Shown here piece after piece: positions 57,825 through 64,000 of a stretch of DNA of 64,000 bases (the stretch's first letter is position 1; each line of letters begins with the position of its first letter). The position numbers and the translations under genes are program-made. The DNA comes from a virus. The stretch is taken from IMG/VR virus record IMGVR_UViG_3300013126_001527, positions 26,896 to 90,895 of that record; one strand, 5' to 3'. The notes beneath the pieces are model-generated. The model had not been told where the DNA came from. It saw only the letters and a list, made by a program, of their open reading frames with translations, and did no database searches.

Positions 57825-58847
57825 ATGAGATACTTACTTGTAGACACAGCAAATACATTTTTTCGTGCAAGACATTCGGCCCATCGCCAAGCAGACACTT
57901 GGGATAAGTTGGGTTTTGCCATTCATGTAACTCTAGCCAGCATCAATAAAGCATGGCGCGAACACAAGGCAGATCATGTGGTATTCTGTCTAGAGGGTCG
58001 TAGCTGGCGCAAAGATTATTACGAGCCTTATAAGAAAAATCGTGCAGTAGCACGTGCTGCACTCACTGAAAAAGAAGCAGAAGAGGATCAGCTATTTTGG
58101 GAAACATTTGATGCCCTCAAAGCATTTATCACTGAAAAAACTAATTGCACAGTACTTCAACACTCTAATCTGGAAGCCGACGATCTTATTGCTGGATTTA
58201 TTCAGTGCCATCCTACTGATCATCATGTTATTATATCTAGCGATACAGATTTTCATCAACTACTAGCTGAGAATGTAACCCAATATAATGGTGTAGCAGA
58301 TGAGTTACATACATTACAAGGTATTTTAGACAAAAAAGGCAATTTAGTAATTGACAAAAAAACCAAGGAACCTAAAAAGATTCCTGATCCAAAGTTTATA
58401 CTTTTTGAAAAGTGTATGCGTGGTGATCCTACTGATAATATTTTTAGTGCTTACCCAGGTGTTCGCACTAAAGGATCAAAAAATAAGGTCGGACTTGAGG
58501 AAGCATTTGCTGACAAAGATAAAAAGGGTTATAACTGGAATAATCTAATGCTACAGCGTTGGGTTGATCATAACGGTGTTGAACATCGTGTTATGGATGA
58601 CTATGAACGCAATCGTACTTTAGTTGACCTGTCAGCACAGCCAGCAGATGTAAAAGATCAAATACACGAAACTATCCGTGCTAACGCTAATGTTAAGAAT
58701 CGCCCGATGGTGGGTGCGCAATTCTTAAAATTTTGTGGTAAGTATGAGCTTAACAAACTCAGTGACAATGCCAGCAACGTAAGTGAATGGCTAGGTGCTA
58801 GCTACCCAGAACAAAGTGTAACTATGTTCCACTTGCAAAATGGTTGA
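57825..58847 (+). CDS. rnh: FEN-type 5' nuclease / RNase H (T4 Rnh-like)
   Basis: A 340-residue 5'-3' nuclease that removes RNA primers and flaps. Acidic sites are seen in order: LLVDTANTFFRAR near 4-16, HVVFCLEGRSWRKDYYEPYK near 51-70, SNLEADDLIAGF near 114-125 and IISSDTDFHQLL near 137-148, then the helix-hairpin region CMRGDPTDNIFSAYPGVRTK. The N-terminus cannot start later because VDTANTFF is catalytic, which confirms ATG 57825 and hence a leaderless transcript from the promoter just upstream. Confidence 0.9.
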   Translation: MRYLLVDTANTFFRARHSAHRQADTWDKLGFAIHVTLASINKAWREHKADHVVFCLEGRSWRKDYYEPYKKNRAVARAALTEKEAEEDQLFWETFDALKAFITEKTNCTVLQHSNLEADDLIAGFIQCHPTDHHVIISSDTDFHQLLAENVTQYNGVADELHTLQGILDKKGNLVIDKKTKEPKKIPDPKFILFEKCMRGDPTDNIFSAYPGVRTKGSKNKVGLEEAFADKDKKGYNWNNLMLQRWVDHNGVEHRVMDDYERNRTLVDLSAQPADVKDQIHETIRANANVKNRPMVGAQFLKFCGKYELNKLSDNASNVSEWLGASYPEQSVTMFHLQNG

Positions 58848-58872
58848 CATTTTGGTTAATTCCATGTATAAT
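58844..58872 (+). promoter_or_regulatory. Sigma70-type promoter, perfect consensus
   Basis: TTGACA (58844-58849), 17-bp spacer, TATAAT (58867-58872), overlapping the end of the nuclease gene. Confidence 0.8.
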
Positions 58873-58902
58873 GCAACTATTAAATGTAAGAAAGGCAGTT
58901 AA

Positions 58903-59238
58903 ATGACATACATTCGCAGATGTATTAAATGCTTCCAACCATGGGACGGTGGTGGTAGCGTAACCTGTGCGCATTGCCGTCAAATTGAAGCAATAAACGA
59001 GCAGACAGAAGCACTTAAACGCAGTCAAGATACTGCCAGATACTCTGCTCCTACGTATGATTATTATACTGGGCGCGAGTATACTGAAGAAGAAAGTGCA
59101 GAGTTACGTAGACAAGTTGCCGCATTGAGTGCATCAAACGTGCAAAAAAGTAAAATTGAAATACTTATTTTGATTCTTATATTCATAGCATTACCGTGGG
59201 TACTTGGTTTTGTTTGGAGATTTATTTGGGGATTATAG
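58903..59238 (+). CDS. Zinc-ribbon membrane protein
   Basis: A 111-residue protein. CIKCFQPWDGGGSVTCAHC (residues 7-25) is a small C-x2-C ... C-x2-C zinc ribbon; a helical linker and one C-terminal membrane span (ILILILIFIALPWVLGFVW) follow. It is the first gene after a perfect host-type promoter, so it is expected early. Function unknown. Confidence 0.6.
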   Translation: MTYIRRCIKCFQPWDGGGSVTCAHCRQIEAINEQTEALKRSQDTARYSAPTYDYYTGREYTEEESAELRRQVAALSASNVQKSKIEILILILIFIALPWVLGFVWRFIWGL

Positions 59239-59823
59239 TTGATAGAACGTAGTCAGAAGTTCCTAGCGTTAGATTTAGAATTAAACCAACCAAGTGGTAA
59301 GATCATTCAGGTTGGCGTTGCTGTGGGCAGTGCTGGGGATCGTCGCGATCAATACATAACTAAGAAATGGTATATCAATCCAAACGAACCGTTGGACCAA
59401 TTCATTATTGACCTAACTGGTATTACCCAATCAGATATAAGTTCATACTGTGTTAGTCACGAAACTGTAGCTAGAGAGCTGAGTGAGTTAATTAAAGAAC
59501 ACAAGTGTTTTGTTAACCCGGTTACATGGGGTGGCGGTGATAGTACAGAACTGCTGGCCGAATTCTGCAAAAATCACGCAGACTTTCCACACTTTGGGCG
59601 ACGCTGGATAGACGTTAAGACTTGGTATACTTTACACATGTTATGCAAGGGTAAAAATCCCTCAGGCGGTCTTGCTAGTGCTATGGGCCAATACAAACTA
59701 CAGTTCAAAGGTCGAGCACATCAAGCAGATATTGATGCCGAAAATACCCTAGCGTTGTTCTTCAAAATCTTAGAACGTCAGCGTAGCATGGAGTTGTTAG
59801 TTGATTCAGCAAAGTCAATCTAG
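59239..59823 (+). CDS. DnaQ-like 3'-5' exonuclease
   Basis: A 194-residue DEDD exonuclease. Exo I is FLALDLELN (near 8-16), Exo II lies in FVNPVTWGGGDSTELLAEFC, and Exo III is GRAHQADIDAENTLALF (near 158-174) with a DEDDh-type His. Phage proteins of this group include DexA-type nucleases. The only start next to the upstream stop is TTG 59239; an ATG start would remove Exo I. Confidence 0.8.
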   Translation: MIERSQKFLALDLELNQPSGKIIQVGVAVGSAGDRRDQYITKKWYINPNEPLDQFIIDLTGITQSDISSYCVSHETVARELSELIKEHKCFVNPVTWGGGDSTELLAEFCKNHADFPHFGRRWIDVKTWYTLHMLCKGKNPSGGLASAMGQYKLQFKGRAHQADIDAENTLALFFKILERQRSMELLVDSAKSI

Positions 59824-60028
59824 ATGCGTACAGTTTGTACCATATGAAGTAGTACATCGTGCCGCATTTGAAATGGTTGAAGAATTTCGTAGATACGAAG
59901 TTTGGCAAGATGAGTTCGAACATGAATACAATGTTAAGTTTGGCACATTAAAAGTAGATGTAGATAGGTACTGTATGATCTTTCCAAGTGATGAAGCATA
60001 CACAATGTTTATGCTAAGATGGGCTTGA
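59801..60028 (+). CDS. Small hypothetical protein, probable TTG start
   Basis: A 75-residue protein (VQFVPYEVVHRAAFEMVEEF, then YEVWQDEFEHEYNVKFGTLK and MIFPSDEAYTMFMLRW). The TTG at 59801 lies inside the exonuclease gene. The sequence is well composed and ends at a perfect promoter for queD. Confidence 0.55.
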   Translation: MIQQSQSRCVQFVPYEVVHRAAFEMVEEFRRYEVWQDEFEHEYNVKFGTLKVDVDRYCMIFPSDEAYTMFMLRWA

Positions 60029-60054
60029 CATTGCCTAAATAATACACATATAAT
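60025..60054 (+). promoter_or_regulatory. Sigma70-type promoter for queD
   Basis: TTGACA (60025-60030), 18-bp spacer, TATAAT (60049-60054); AAGGAAAGG before ATG 60079. Confidence 0.78.
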
Positions 60055-60078
60055 AGTAATATAAGGAAAGGAATAGAT

Positions 60079-60642
60079 ATGAGTTGGATTATTGATAAAA
60101 CATTTGAATTTTGTTATGGACATCGTGTTTGGACACAGATGCTACATGGCGAATACGCAGACGACCTAAAGTGTGCTTGCCGTCACCTACATGGACATGA
60201 AGGCAAAGTACAGGTTTACTTAACTAACAGCACGGACTCAAACAAACTAGATACTACAGGTATGGTAACTGACTTCCGTCATTTAGAATGGTTAAAGAAA
60301 TGGATTAACAAATATATTGACCATCAGTTTGTCATTGATCGCAACGATCCACTATACGATCGATTAGTGGGAAATGACACCCCGTTAGTACCAGTACCAG
60401 TTCCGGGTACAGACTACATCGCAGGGTGGCATATTGATCCAACTTACTATGCGACATTAGATGGCCACGAGTATGAAATGTTTGAAGGGTTCATGGTTGT
60501 GGACTTTGTTCCTACTAGTGAGAATCTAAGTGCTTGGTTGGCTAAATTAGTTGATGTGAAGATGGAGCCATTGGGTGTTAAGGTACATCATCTTGATTGG
60601 TGGGAAACTCCTAAATCACGTAGCGTGTACTACAATGATTAA
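60079..60642 (+). CDS. queD: 6-carboxy-tetrahydropterin synthase, QueD
   Basis: A 187-residue T-fold enzyme that converts dihydroneopterin triphosphate to 6-carboxy-tetrahydropterin, the substrate of QueE. Zinc histidines are seen in FCYGHRVW (near 12-19) and CRHLHGHEGKVQVYL (near 34-48), with the catalytic Cys in KCACRHLHGH. TGMVTDFRHLEWLKKWINKY is the conserved second helix and PTSENLSAWLAKL the C-terminal signature. It is longer than the usual 120 residues because of an insert near residues 100-145. Its promoter is host-like. Confidence 0.92.
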   Translation: MSWIIDKTFEFCYGHRVWTQMLHGEYADDLKCACRHLHGHEGKVQVYLTNSTDSNKLDTTGMVTDFRHLEWLKKWINKYIDHQFVIDRNDPLYDRLVGNDTPLVPVPVPGTDYIAGWHIDPTYYATLDGHEYEMFEGFMVVDFVPTSENLSAWLAKLVDVKMEPLGVKVHHLDWWETPKSRSVYYND

Positions 60643-60790
60643 GCGTCTTAAAAAATGTATTGGTCCCAGTAAAGAGGACCTTGAACTAGCTGATAAAATT
60701 AGAAAACTTTATGAAACACACGATGTAACTATTATTCGTAGTGGGCTTAAGGGATGGCGCATCAGCGTTAGGCGAAAGGAAATCAAATGA
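60635..60790 (+). CDS. Small hypothetical protein
   Basis: A 51-residue protein from ATG 60635, overlapping queD by 8 bp (MIKRLKKCIGPSKEDLELAD, then THDVTIIRSGLKGWRIS). Basic; overlaps the next gene by 4 bp. Confidence 0.55.
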   Translation: MIKRLKKCIGPSKEDLELADKIRKLYETHDVTIIRSGLKGWRISVRRKEIK

Positions 60791-61152
60791 CCTGGGAAGT
60801 ATTTTTACTATTAAGCCTATTCGGTATTAAACACTTTATTGCAGACTTTCCCCTACAGTATCAATACATGATACAAGAAAAAGGAATCTATGGTGCAGGG
60901 GGTGGTGTTCAACATGCAGGTATACATGCTGTAGGCACCTTTATTGTATTAATGCTAGTGGTAACTGTAAGCCCGTGGATATTATTTTTAAGTTTTGTAG
61001 ACGGCATCGTACATTATCACATTGACTGGGCTAAACAGCAATTAAATCGTAATTTAACCATTAAAGATGATCATTGGTGGACTTTAATGGGTTTGGACCA
61101 ATGTCTGCATTACCTAACCTATGTAGGAATTATCTATGTCGTTACTAGCTAA
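60787..61152 (+). CDS. DUF3307-like membrane protein
   Basis: A 121-residue membrane protein with HFIADFPLQYQYMI (near 16-29) and GGVQHAGIHAVGTFIVLMLV (near 39-58), which match the DUF3307 family pattern H-x-x-A-D-F ... H-x-x-x-H. Three hydrophobic segments are visible. The function of DUF3307 is unknown; conserved His residues suggest metal binding. Confidence 0.65.
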   Translation: MTWEVFLLLSLFGIKHFIADFPLQYQYMIQEKGIYGAGGGVQHAGIHAVGTFIVLMLVVTVSPWILFLSFVDGIVHYHIDWAKQQLNRNLTIKDDHWWTLMGLDQCLHYLTYVGIIYVVTS

Positions 61153-61630
61153 AAGCGTTTATAAAAACAAATATTGGATTGTGGAAGAAGAAGGGCGTAG
61201 GGTAGCTAGTATTTTACCCAACCCTACCGGCGTTACTTTGATACACGAAGGCAAACGTTTAAACTTCTCAAATCTTAAAAATCTAAGTGAACGTTATAAT
61301 ATTTTAGTTGATAAAACCAAACCTACAAAAATCAAAACAGAAGCAAACGAAGTCTACGGGTATCCTTGCGAGCACAGAGCGCATAATATACTCTGGGATG
61401 TTAAACATCGTTTACCAATTTTCACAAAAGGTAATAAAAGTAAAAGTTTCTTTTGTGCAGGATACTATATTGTTAAATTTAACAATGGGTGGGTTAAAAG
61501 TTATTGCCCTAAACTAATTACCTTAAACAGATATCCATTTCAAGGACCGTTTAAGACTCAAGAAGAAATGTTATCAAATTTAAGGATCGCCAATGGAAAC
61601 ACAATTAAGTTTACATCTCAAGAAGTTTAA
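61136..61630 (+). CDS. Hypothetical protein
   Basis: A 164-residue protein overlapping the previous gene by 17 bp. Beta-rich start (KNKYWIVEEEGRRVASILPN) and a second half with KSFFCAGYYIVKFNNGWVKS and a Cys-Pro-Lys segment. No family recognised. Confidence 0.55.
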   Translation: MSLLAKSVYKNKYWIVEEEGRRVASILPNPTGVTLIHEGKRLNFSNLKNLSERYNILVDKTKPTKIKTEANEVYGYPCEHRAHNILWDVKHRLPIFTKGNKSKSFFCAGYYIVKFNNGWVKSYCPKLITLNRYPFQGPFKTQEEMLSNLRIANGNTIKFTSQEV

Positions 61631-61811
61631 TGATAGAGTTAAAGTAATGAATCAAACTAATGCCAAGGAAATGACCCTTTCTGCGTTAGAGGCGAGAAAT
61701 TTACATAATGACATTTTTGAACTACTTACACAAATTCAAGCACTTACAGAAATAAAACAGAATCAAGTTGAAGAAGTAATTGAAGTTGGCATGGATGGTG
61801 GTGGTTTTTAA
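61593..61811 (+). CDS. Small helical protein
   Basis: A 72-residue helical protein (METQLSLHLKKFNDRVKVMN, LSALEARNLHNDIFELLTQI) ending in an acidic Gly tail. It overlaps the upstream gene by 38 bp. Confidence 0.55.
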   Translation: METQLSLHLKKFNDRVKVMNQTNAKEMTLSALEARNLHNDIFELLTQIQALTEIKQNQVEEVIEVGMDGGGF

Positions 61812-61831
61812 TTATATGCTCAGATAATTGG

Positions 61832-61839
61832 CATAAATA
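61832..61839 (+). promoter_or_regulatory. Late-promoter-like box CATAAATA, 8 nt before an ATG
   Basis: One mismatch to TATAAATA; ATG 61848 follows after 8 nt without a Shine-Dalgarno sequence. Confidence 0.5.
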
Positions 61840-61847
61840 ATAGTATT

Positions 61848-62135
61848 ATGAGCAGACCTAAACCTACAGTGCTTTTAGAGCACGTTAATAAAACAAATTA
61901 TAAAAGTGATCAGATTCTGAATTCAGAAGGTATTTGGGCGGTGTTTTATGATAATCAACCTATCAATTTAAAAACACAAAATGTCTTAGTGGCCTATCCG
62001 GGCCCTAAGTATAAAAAAGTCAGCTTTAGTAACCCTGGCCATGCTATTAATCTAGCTAAAAAGCTCAACACACTGTTTAAAACAGACAAATTTTCAGTTG
62101 TTCTGCTTAAAGCCGGAGATCAAATATATCCTTAA
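61848..62135 (+). CDS. Hypothetical protein
   Basis: A 95-residue protein with alternating strand/helix look (GIWAVFYDNQPINLKTQNVL, HAINLAKKLNTLFKTDKFSV). Late box upstream. No family recognised. Confidence 0.55.
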   Translation: MSRPKPTVLLEHVNKTNYKSDQILNSEGIWAVFYDNQPINLKTQNVLVAYPGPKYKKVSFSNPGHAINLAKKLNTLFKTDKFSVVLLKAGDQIYP

Positions 62136-62137
62136 CT

Positions 62138-62497
62138 ATGTCCCGTAGTACTGACAGTCTGCAGGCAATTTGGCAGGAAAAACTACAACAAGGCCCAGTC
62201 AAACCACATTATCTAGCAAATCCTGCCAATTTTTGGTGGCATAATCCCACAAACCACAATAGCCTGCGATTAACTAACAGCGCCTACTTAGCTATTAAAA
62301 ATACTATTAAATTCTATAAATTTCAGCTTAGTCATGACATTCGCCCCAAATGCTTTGTGCAGTTAGAAAGATATTTTAAAGAACCATACTATGTACAGAA
62401 TCGCAAAACTATCCATATTATGAGCGATCGCGATGCTATGATGCTGAGTTTACACGCCAACAACCTTCAACAATATTTAGACAATCAAAGTTTATAA
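62138..62497 (+). CDS. Hypothetical protein
   Basis: A 119-residue protein (ANPANFWWHNPTNHNSLRLT, then FYKFQLSHDIRPKCFVQLER and TIHIMSDRDAMMLSLHANNL). It looks like a small alpha/beta domain. Starts 2 bp after the previous stop. Confidence 0.55.
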   Translation: MSRSTDSLQAIWQEKLQQGPVKPHYLANPANFWWHNPTNHNSLRLTNSAYLAIKNTIKFYKFQLSHDIRPKCFVQLERYFKEPYYVQNRKTIHIMSDRDAMMLSLHANNLQQYLDNQSL

Positions 62498-62504
62498 TTA
62501 AATA
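62497..62504 (+). promoter_or_regulatory. Late-promoter-like box ATTAAATA, 5 nt before an ATG
   Basis: Overlaps the previous stop and ends exactly 5 nt before the desaturase ATG at 62510. Confidence 0.5.
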
Positions 62505-62509
62505 CGTAC

Positions 62510-63292
62510 ATGATTAACTCAATACAAAACTACCTTCGGCCATCTCGTGGTTTTACCAGCTTACTGCAACTAACAACCCCATTAGCAATATGGTACGCTG
62601 TTACATTAAATTTAACCATGATATGGTGGGGCGGAGCTATGCTTATCATGTCATTTGTTTATATACTAGTAGGCAACAACATTGGATTACATAGATATTT
62701 TACCCACAAGCACTTTGAAGTTAGTCGACCAATCGAATGGTTCTTTTTATGGTCGGGAGCAATGAGTGGATTAGGAAGCCCGTTGAGTTATGCAATGGTT
62801 CATATTGTGCATCACCGCTACCCTGACAGTAAATTGGATCCCCACGGCCCTATTAGAGGAATTAAAAGTTGGTTGGTTTGGTTTCAAAAACCAGTTGATG
62901 TAACAGAAACTCCGGTGTTTAGCCGACGATTAATAGAGCTTGACCAAAAGTATTGGTGGTTACATCGTTATTATGTACTATTTGTTTTAATTAATGCACT
63001 GATATTCTATGTCATCGATTTTCGTTTATTTCTAATGGGGTGGCTAATTCCAGCAGGACTCACTTGCTGGATAGTTGCCTGGAGTGTTTGGCGACAACAC
63101 ATAGGACTAAAACCAAACAATACCCCAATACATCGGTGGGACATTTTTGCCGAAGGGTTGCATAAAAATCACCATGATTGGCCAATGGCTCCAAACACCG
63201 CAGTGCGCGATAGAGAAATTGATTGGACCTATCAAGCCAGTCGGGTGTTTAAGCCAAGATATAATTGGAAGGGACAACCAAAAAAGATGTAA
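62510..63292 (+). CDS. Delta-9-type fatty-acid desaturase (third copy)
   Basis: A 260-residue membrane enzyme of the same family as the gene at 41114 but clearly diverged. His boxes are HRYFTHKHF (near 62-70), HIVHHRYPD (near 97-105) and HKNHHDW (near 217-223). Hydrophobic spans include LAIWYAVTLNLTMIWWGGAM and ILVGNNIG. It would desaturate membrane acyl chains or a lipid precursor. Preceded by a late-promoter-like box 5 nt from the ATG and with no Shine-Dalgarno sequence. Followed by a perfect sigma70 promoter for the next gene. Confidence 0.88.
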   Translation: MINSIQNYLRPSRGFTSLLQLTTPLAIWYAVTLNLTMIWWGGAMLIMSFVYILVGNNIGLHRYFTHKHFEVSRPIEWFFLWSGAMSGLGSPLSYAMVHIVHHRYPDSKLDPHGPIRGIKSWLVWFQKPVDVTETPVFSRRLIELDQKYWWLHRYYVLFVLINALIFYVIDFRLFLMGWLIPAGLTCWIVAWSVWRQHIGLKPNNTPIHRWDIFAEGLHKNHHDWPMAPNTAVRDREIDWTYQASRVFKPRYNWKGQPKKM

Positions 63293-63299
63293 ATTTTGG

Positions 63300-63328
63300 T
63301 TGACAAATTGGTAAAATGAGCGTATAAT
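63300..63328 (+). promoter_or_regulatory. Sigma70-type promoter, perfect consensus
   Basis: TTGACA (63300-63305), 17-bp spacer, TATAAT (63323-63328); AAGGAG stands before ATG 63361. Confidence 0.8.
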
Positions 63329-63360
63329 TGTCTTTGTTAACTTAATAAGGAGCAAGACAA

Positions 63361-63774
63361 ATGGCTTATATGAACCAAGAAATGAAAGCTTCAATTGCAG
63401 ACCAAGTTAAACCTATTTTCAAAAAATATGGCGTAAAAGGCTCATTAGCGGTACGTCATCATTCAACAATCGTAGTTAATATTAAATCAGGTCCATTAAA
63501 CTTTATTGGCAACTACAACGCAGGGCAAATGCTACGTCAACGTAGAGGCCAAGATGCTCACATCGTAACTCAAAACTATTTAGACGTTAATCCATACTGG
63601 TATCAAGAACATTTTGTAGGCGAGTGTAAAGAATTCTTCGACGAATTGTTTGCTGCTGTAAAATCAGCGGGTTGGTACAACAATTCAGACGCGATGATTG
63701 ATTATTTTGACACAGCTTACTACTTCGATGTTAATGTTGGTCGTTGGAACAAACCATACGAGTGGAAAAAATAA
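63361..63774 (+). CDS. LPD29-like phage protein
   Basis: A 137-residue protein. KYGVKGSLAVRHHSTIVVNI and SGPLNFIGNY resemble the start of the LPD29-type domain found in large polyvalent proteins of mobile elements, and PYWYQEHFVGECKEFFDELF continues a conserved-looking body. AAGGAG and a perfect host-type promoter upstream argue for early expression. Function unknown. Confidence 0.6.
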   Translation: MAYMNQEMKASIADQVKPIFKKYGVKGSLAVRHHSTIVVNIKSGPLNFIGNYNAGQMLRQRRGQDAHIVTQNYLDVNPYWYQEHFVGECKEFFDELFAAVKSAGWYNNSDAMIDYFDTAYYFDVNVGRWNKPYEWKK

Positions 63775-64000
63775 TGGAAGCTCTTAAAGAAGTTACAGTT
63801 TGGGATGTTGATTTCCGTCAGCCCAACCATACCTACTTGTTTGATGGTGAAAAGGCCTTGGCCTACATTCAGTGGCACGAGGGTGAGCCTATTTACTTCA
63901 ATCGACCAACAAAGATTAACCGTCGTGGCCGTAAGTTTGTTAAGGCAGATATTGGTCTGTTCGGACCGGTTCAAACGGAGAGTAACCTAATAGAATTTAC
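63774..64000 (+). CDS. Hypothetical protein, 3' partial
   Basis: Starts in a TAATG overlap at 63774 and stays open to the window edge (75 codons visible). Readable parts are FDGEKALAYIQWHEGEPIYF and TKINRRGRKFVKADIGLFGP. The end of the gene lies outside the window. Unknown function. Confidence 0.55.
   Translation, partial: MEALKEVTVWDVDFRQPNHTYLFDGEKALAYIQWHEGEPIYFNRPTKINRRGRKFVKADIGLFGPVQTESNLIEF

Noticed and set aside
1-64000. tRNA genes and CRISPR arrays
   Set aside because: No cloverleaf-like intergenic stretch or direct-repeat array was noticed; gaps between genes are mostly below 150 bp. A dedicated tRNA search could still find a degenerate one.

Overview
The window is a stretch of a large T4-like contractile-tailed phage (myovirus) genome. 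The evidence is a T4-type replisome (family B polymerase, sliding clamp, AAA+ clamp-loader large subunit, RNase H/FEN-type 5' nuclease), a GroES/gp31-like cochaperonin, a possible DsbA-like protein, PhoH, MazG, a glycosyltransferase, and many copies of a TAAATA-type box resembling the T4 late promoter. Base composition is AT-rich and genes are tightly packed, with ATGA and TAATG stop/start overlaps throughout. No photosynthesis gene and no recognisable tRNA gene was seen, so the host cannot be named. An aquatic Gram-negative host is plausible from the spanin-like and lipoprotein genes and from similarity to aquatic T4-like phages.

Layout. 1-5.3 kb: end of a tail/baseplate region, with Ig-like repeat proteins. 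5.3-11.3 kb: MazG, an orphan piece of a C-family polymerase palm, the gp31-like cochaperonin, clamp loader, cupin and PhoH (minus strand). 11.3-14.5 kb: lysis cassette (GH19 endolysin, inner spanin-like protein, Rz1-like lipoprotein, holin). The holin stop codon is preceded by a GGGAAAA slippery heptamer and followed by an 80-codon open -1 frame. 14.5-17.9 kb: DnaJ-like and ClpA-like chaperones. 17.9-28.2 kb: glycosyltransferase, nucleotidyltransferase, a large acidic protein, a glycine-rich adhesin-like protein, a secreted NUC-type nuclease and a SpeD-like protein. 28.2-41.9 kb: genes whose products often begin with a capsid-targeting-like peptide (M-K/R-A-x-x-F-L/I-x-E) and include an HAD phosphatase, an amidoligase-like protein, a metallopeptidase and a superoxide dismutase. 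Two minus-strand desaturase genes flank this block. 41.9-47.2 kb: DsbA-like protein, DNA polymerase, methyltransferase-like protein and sliding clamp. 47.2-63.3 kb: homing endonuclease, a DpdA/TGT-like transglycosylase, glycosyltransferase, DegT-like protein, FolE, phosphoribosyltransferase, QueE, MetK, acyl carrier protein, 5' nuclease, exonuclease, QueD and a third desaturase.

How it fits together. FolE, QueD, QueE and the DpdA-like protein form most of a 7-deazaguanine DNA-modification route. No QueC was seen in this window. MetK could supply AdoMet to QueE, the methyltransferase-like protein and the SpeD-like protein. Three membrane desaturases and a phage acyl carrier protein point to lipid remodelling of the host. 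All three desaturase genes have a late-promoter-like box 5-7 nt before the ATG.

The observations most worth following are: (1) late genes that appear to be leaderless, with the late-promoter box ending 5-8 nt before the ATG; (2) a candidate set of head-packaged enzymes carrying targeting peptides; (3) the candidate programmed -1 frameshift at the end of the holin; (4) a hairpin that would hide a ribosome binding site from readthrough mRNA but not from late-initiated mRNA; (5) the three-desaturase plus ACP lipid set.
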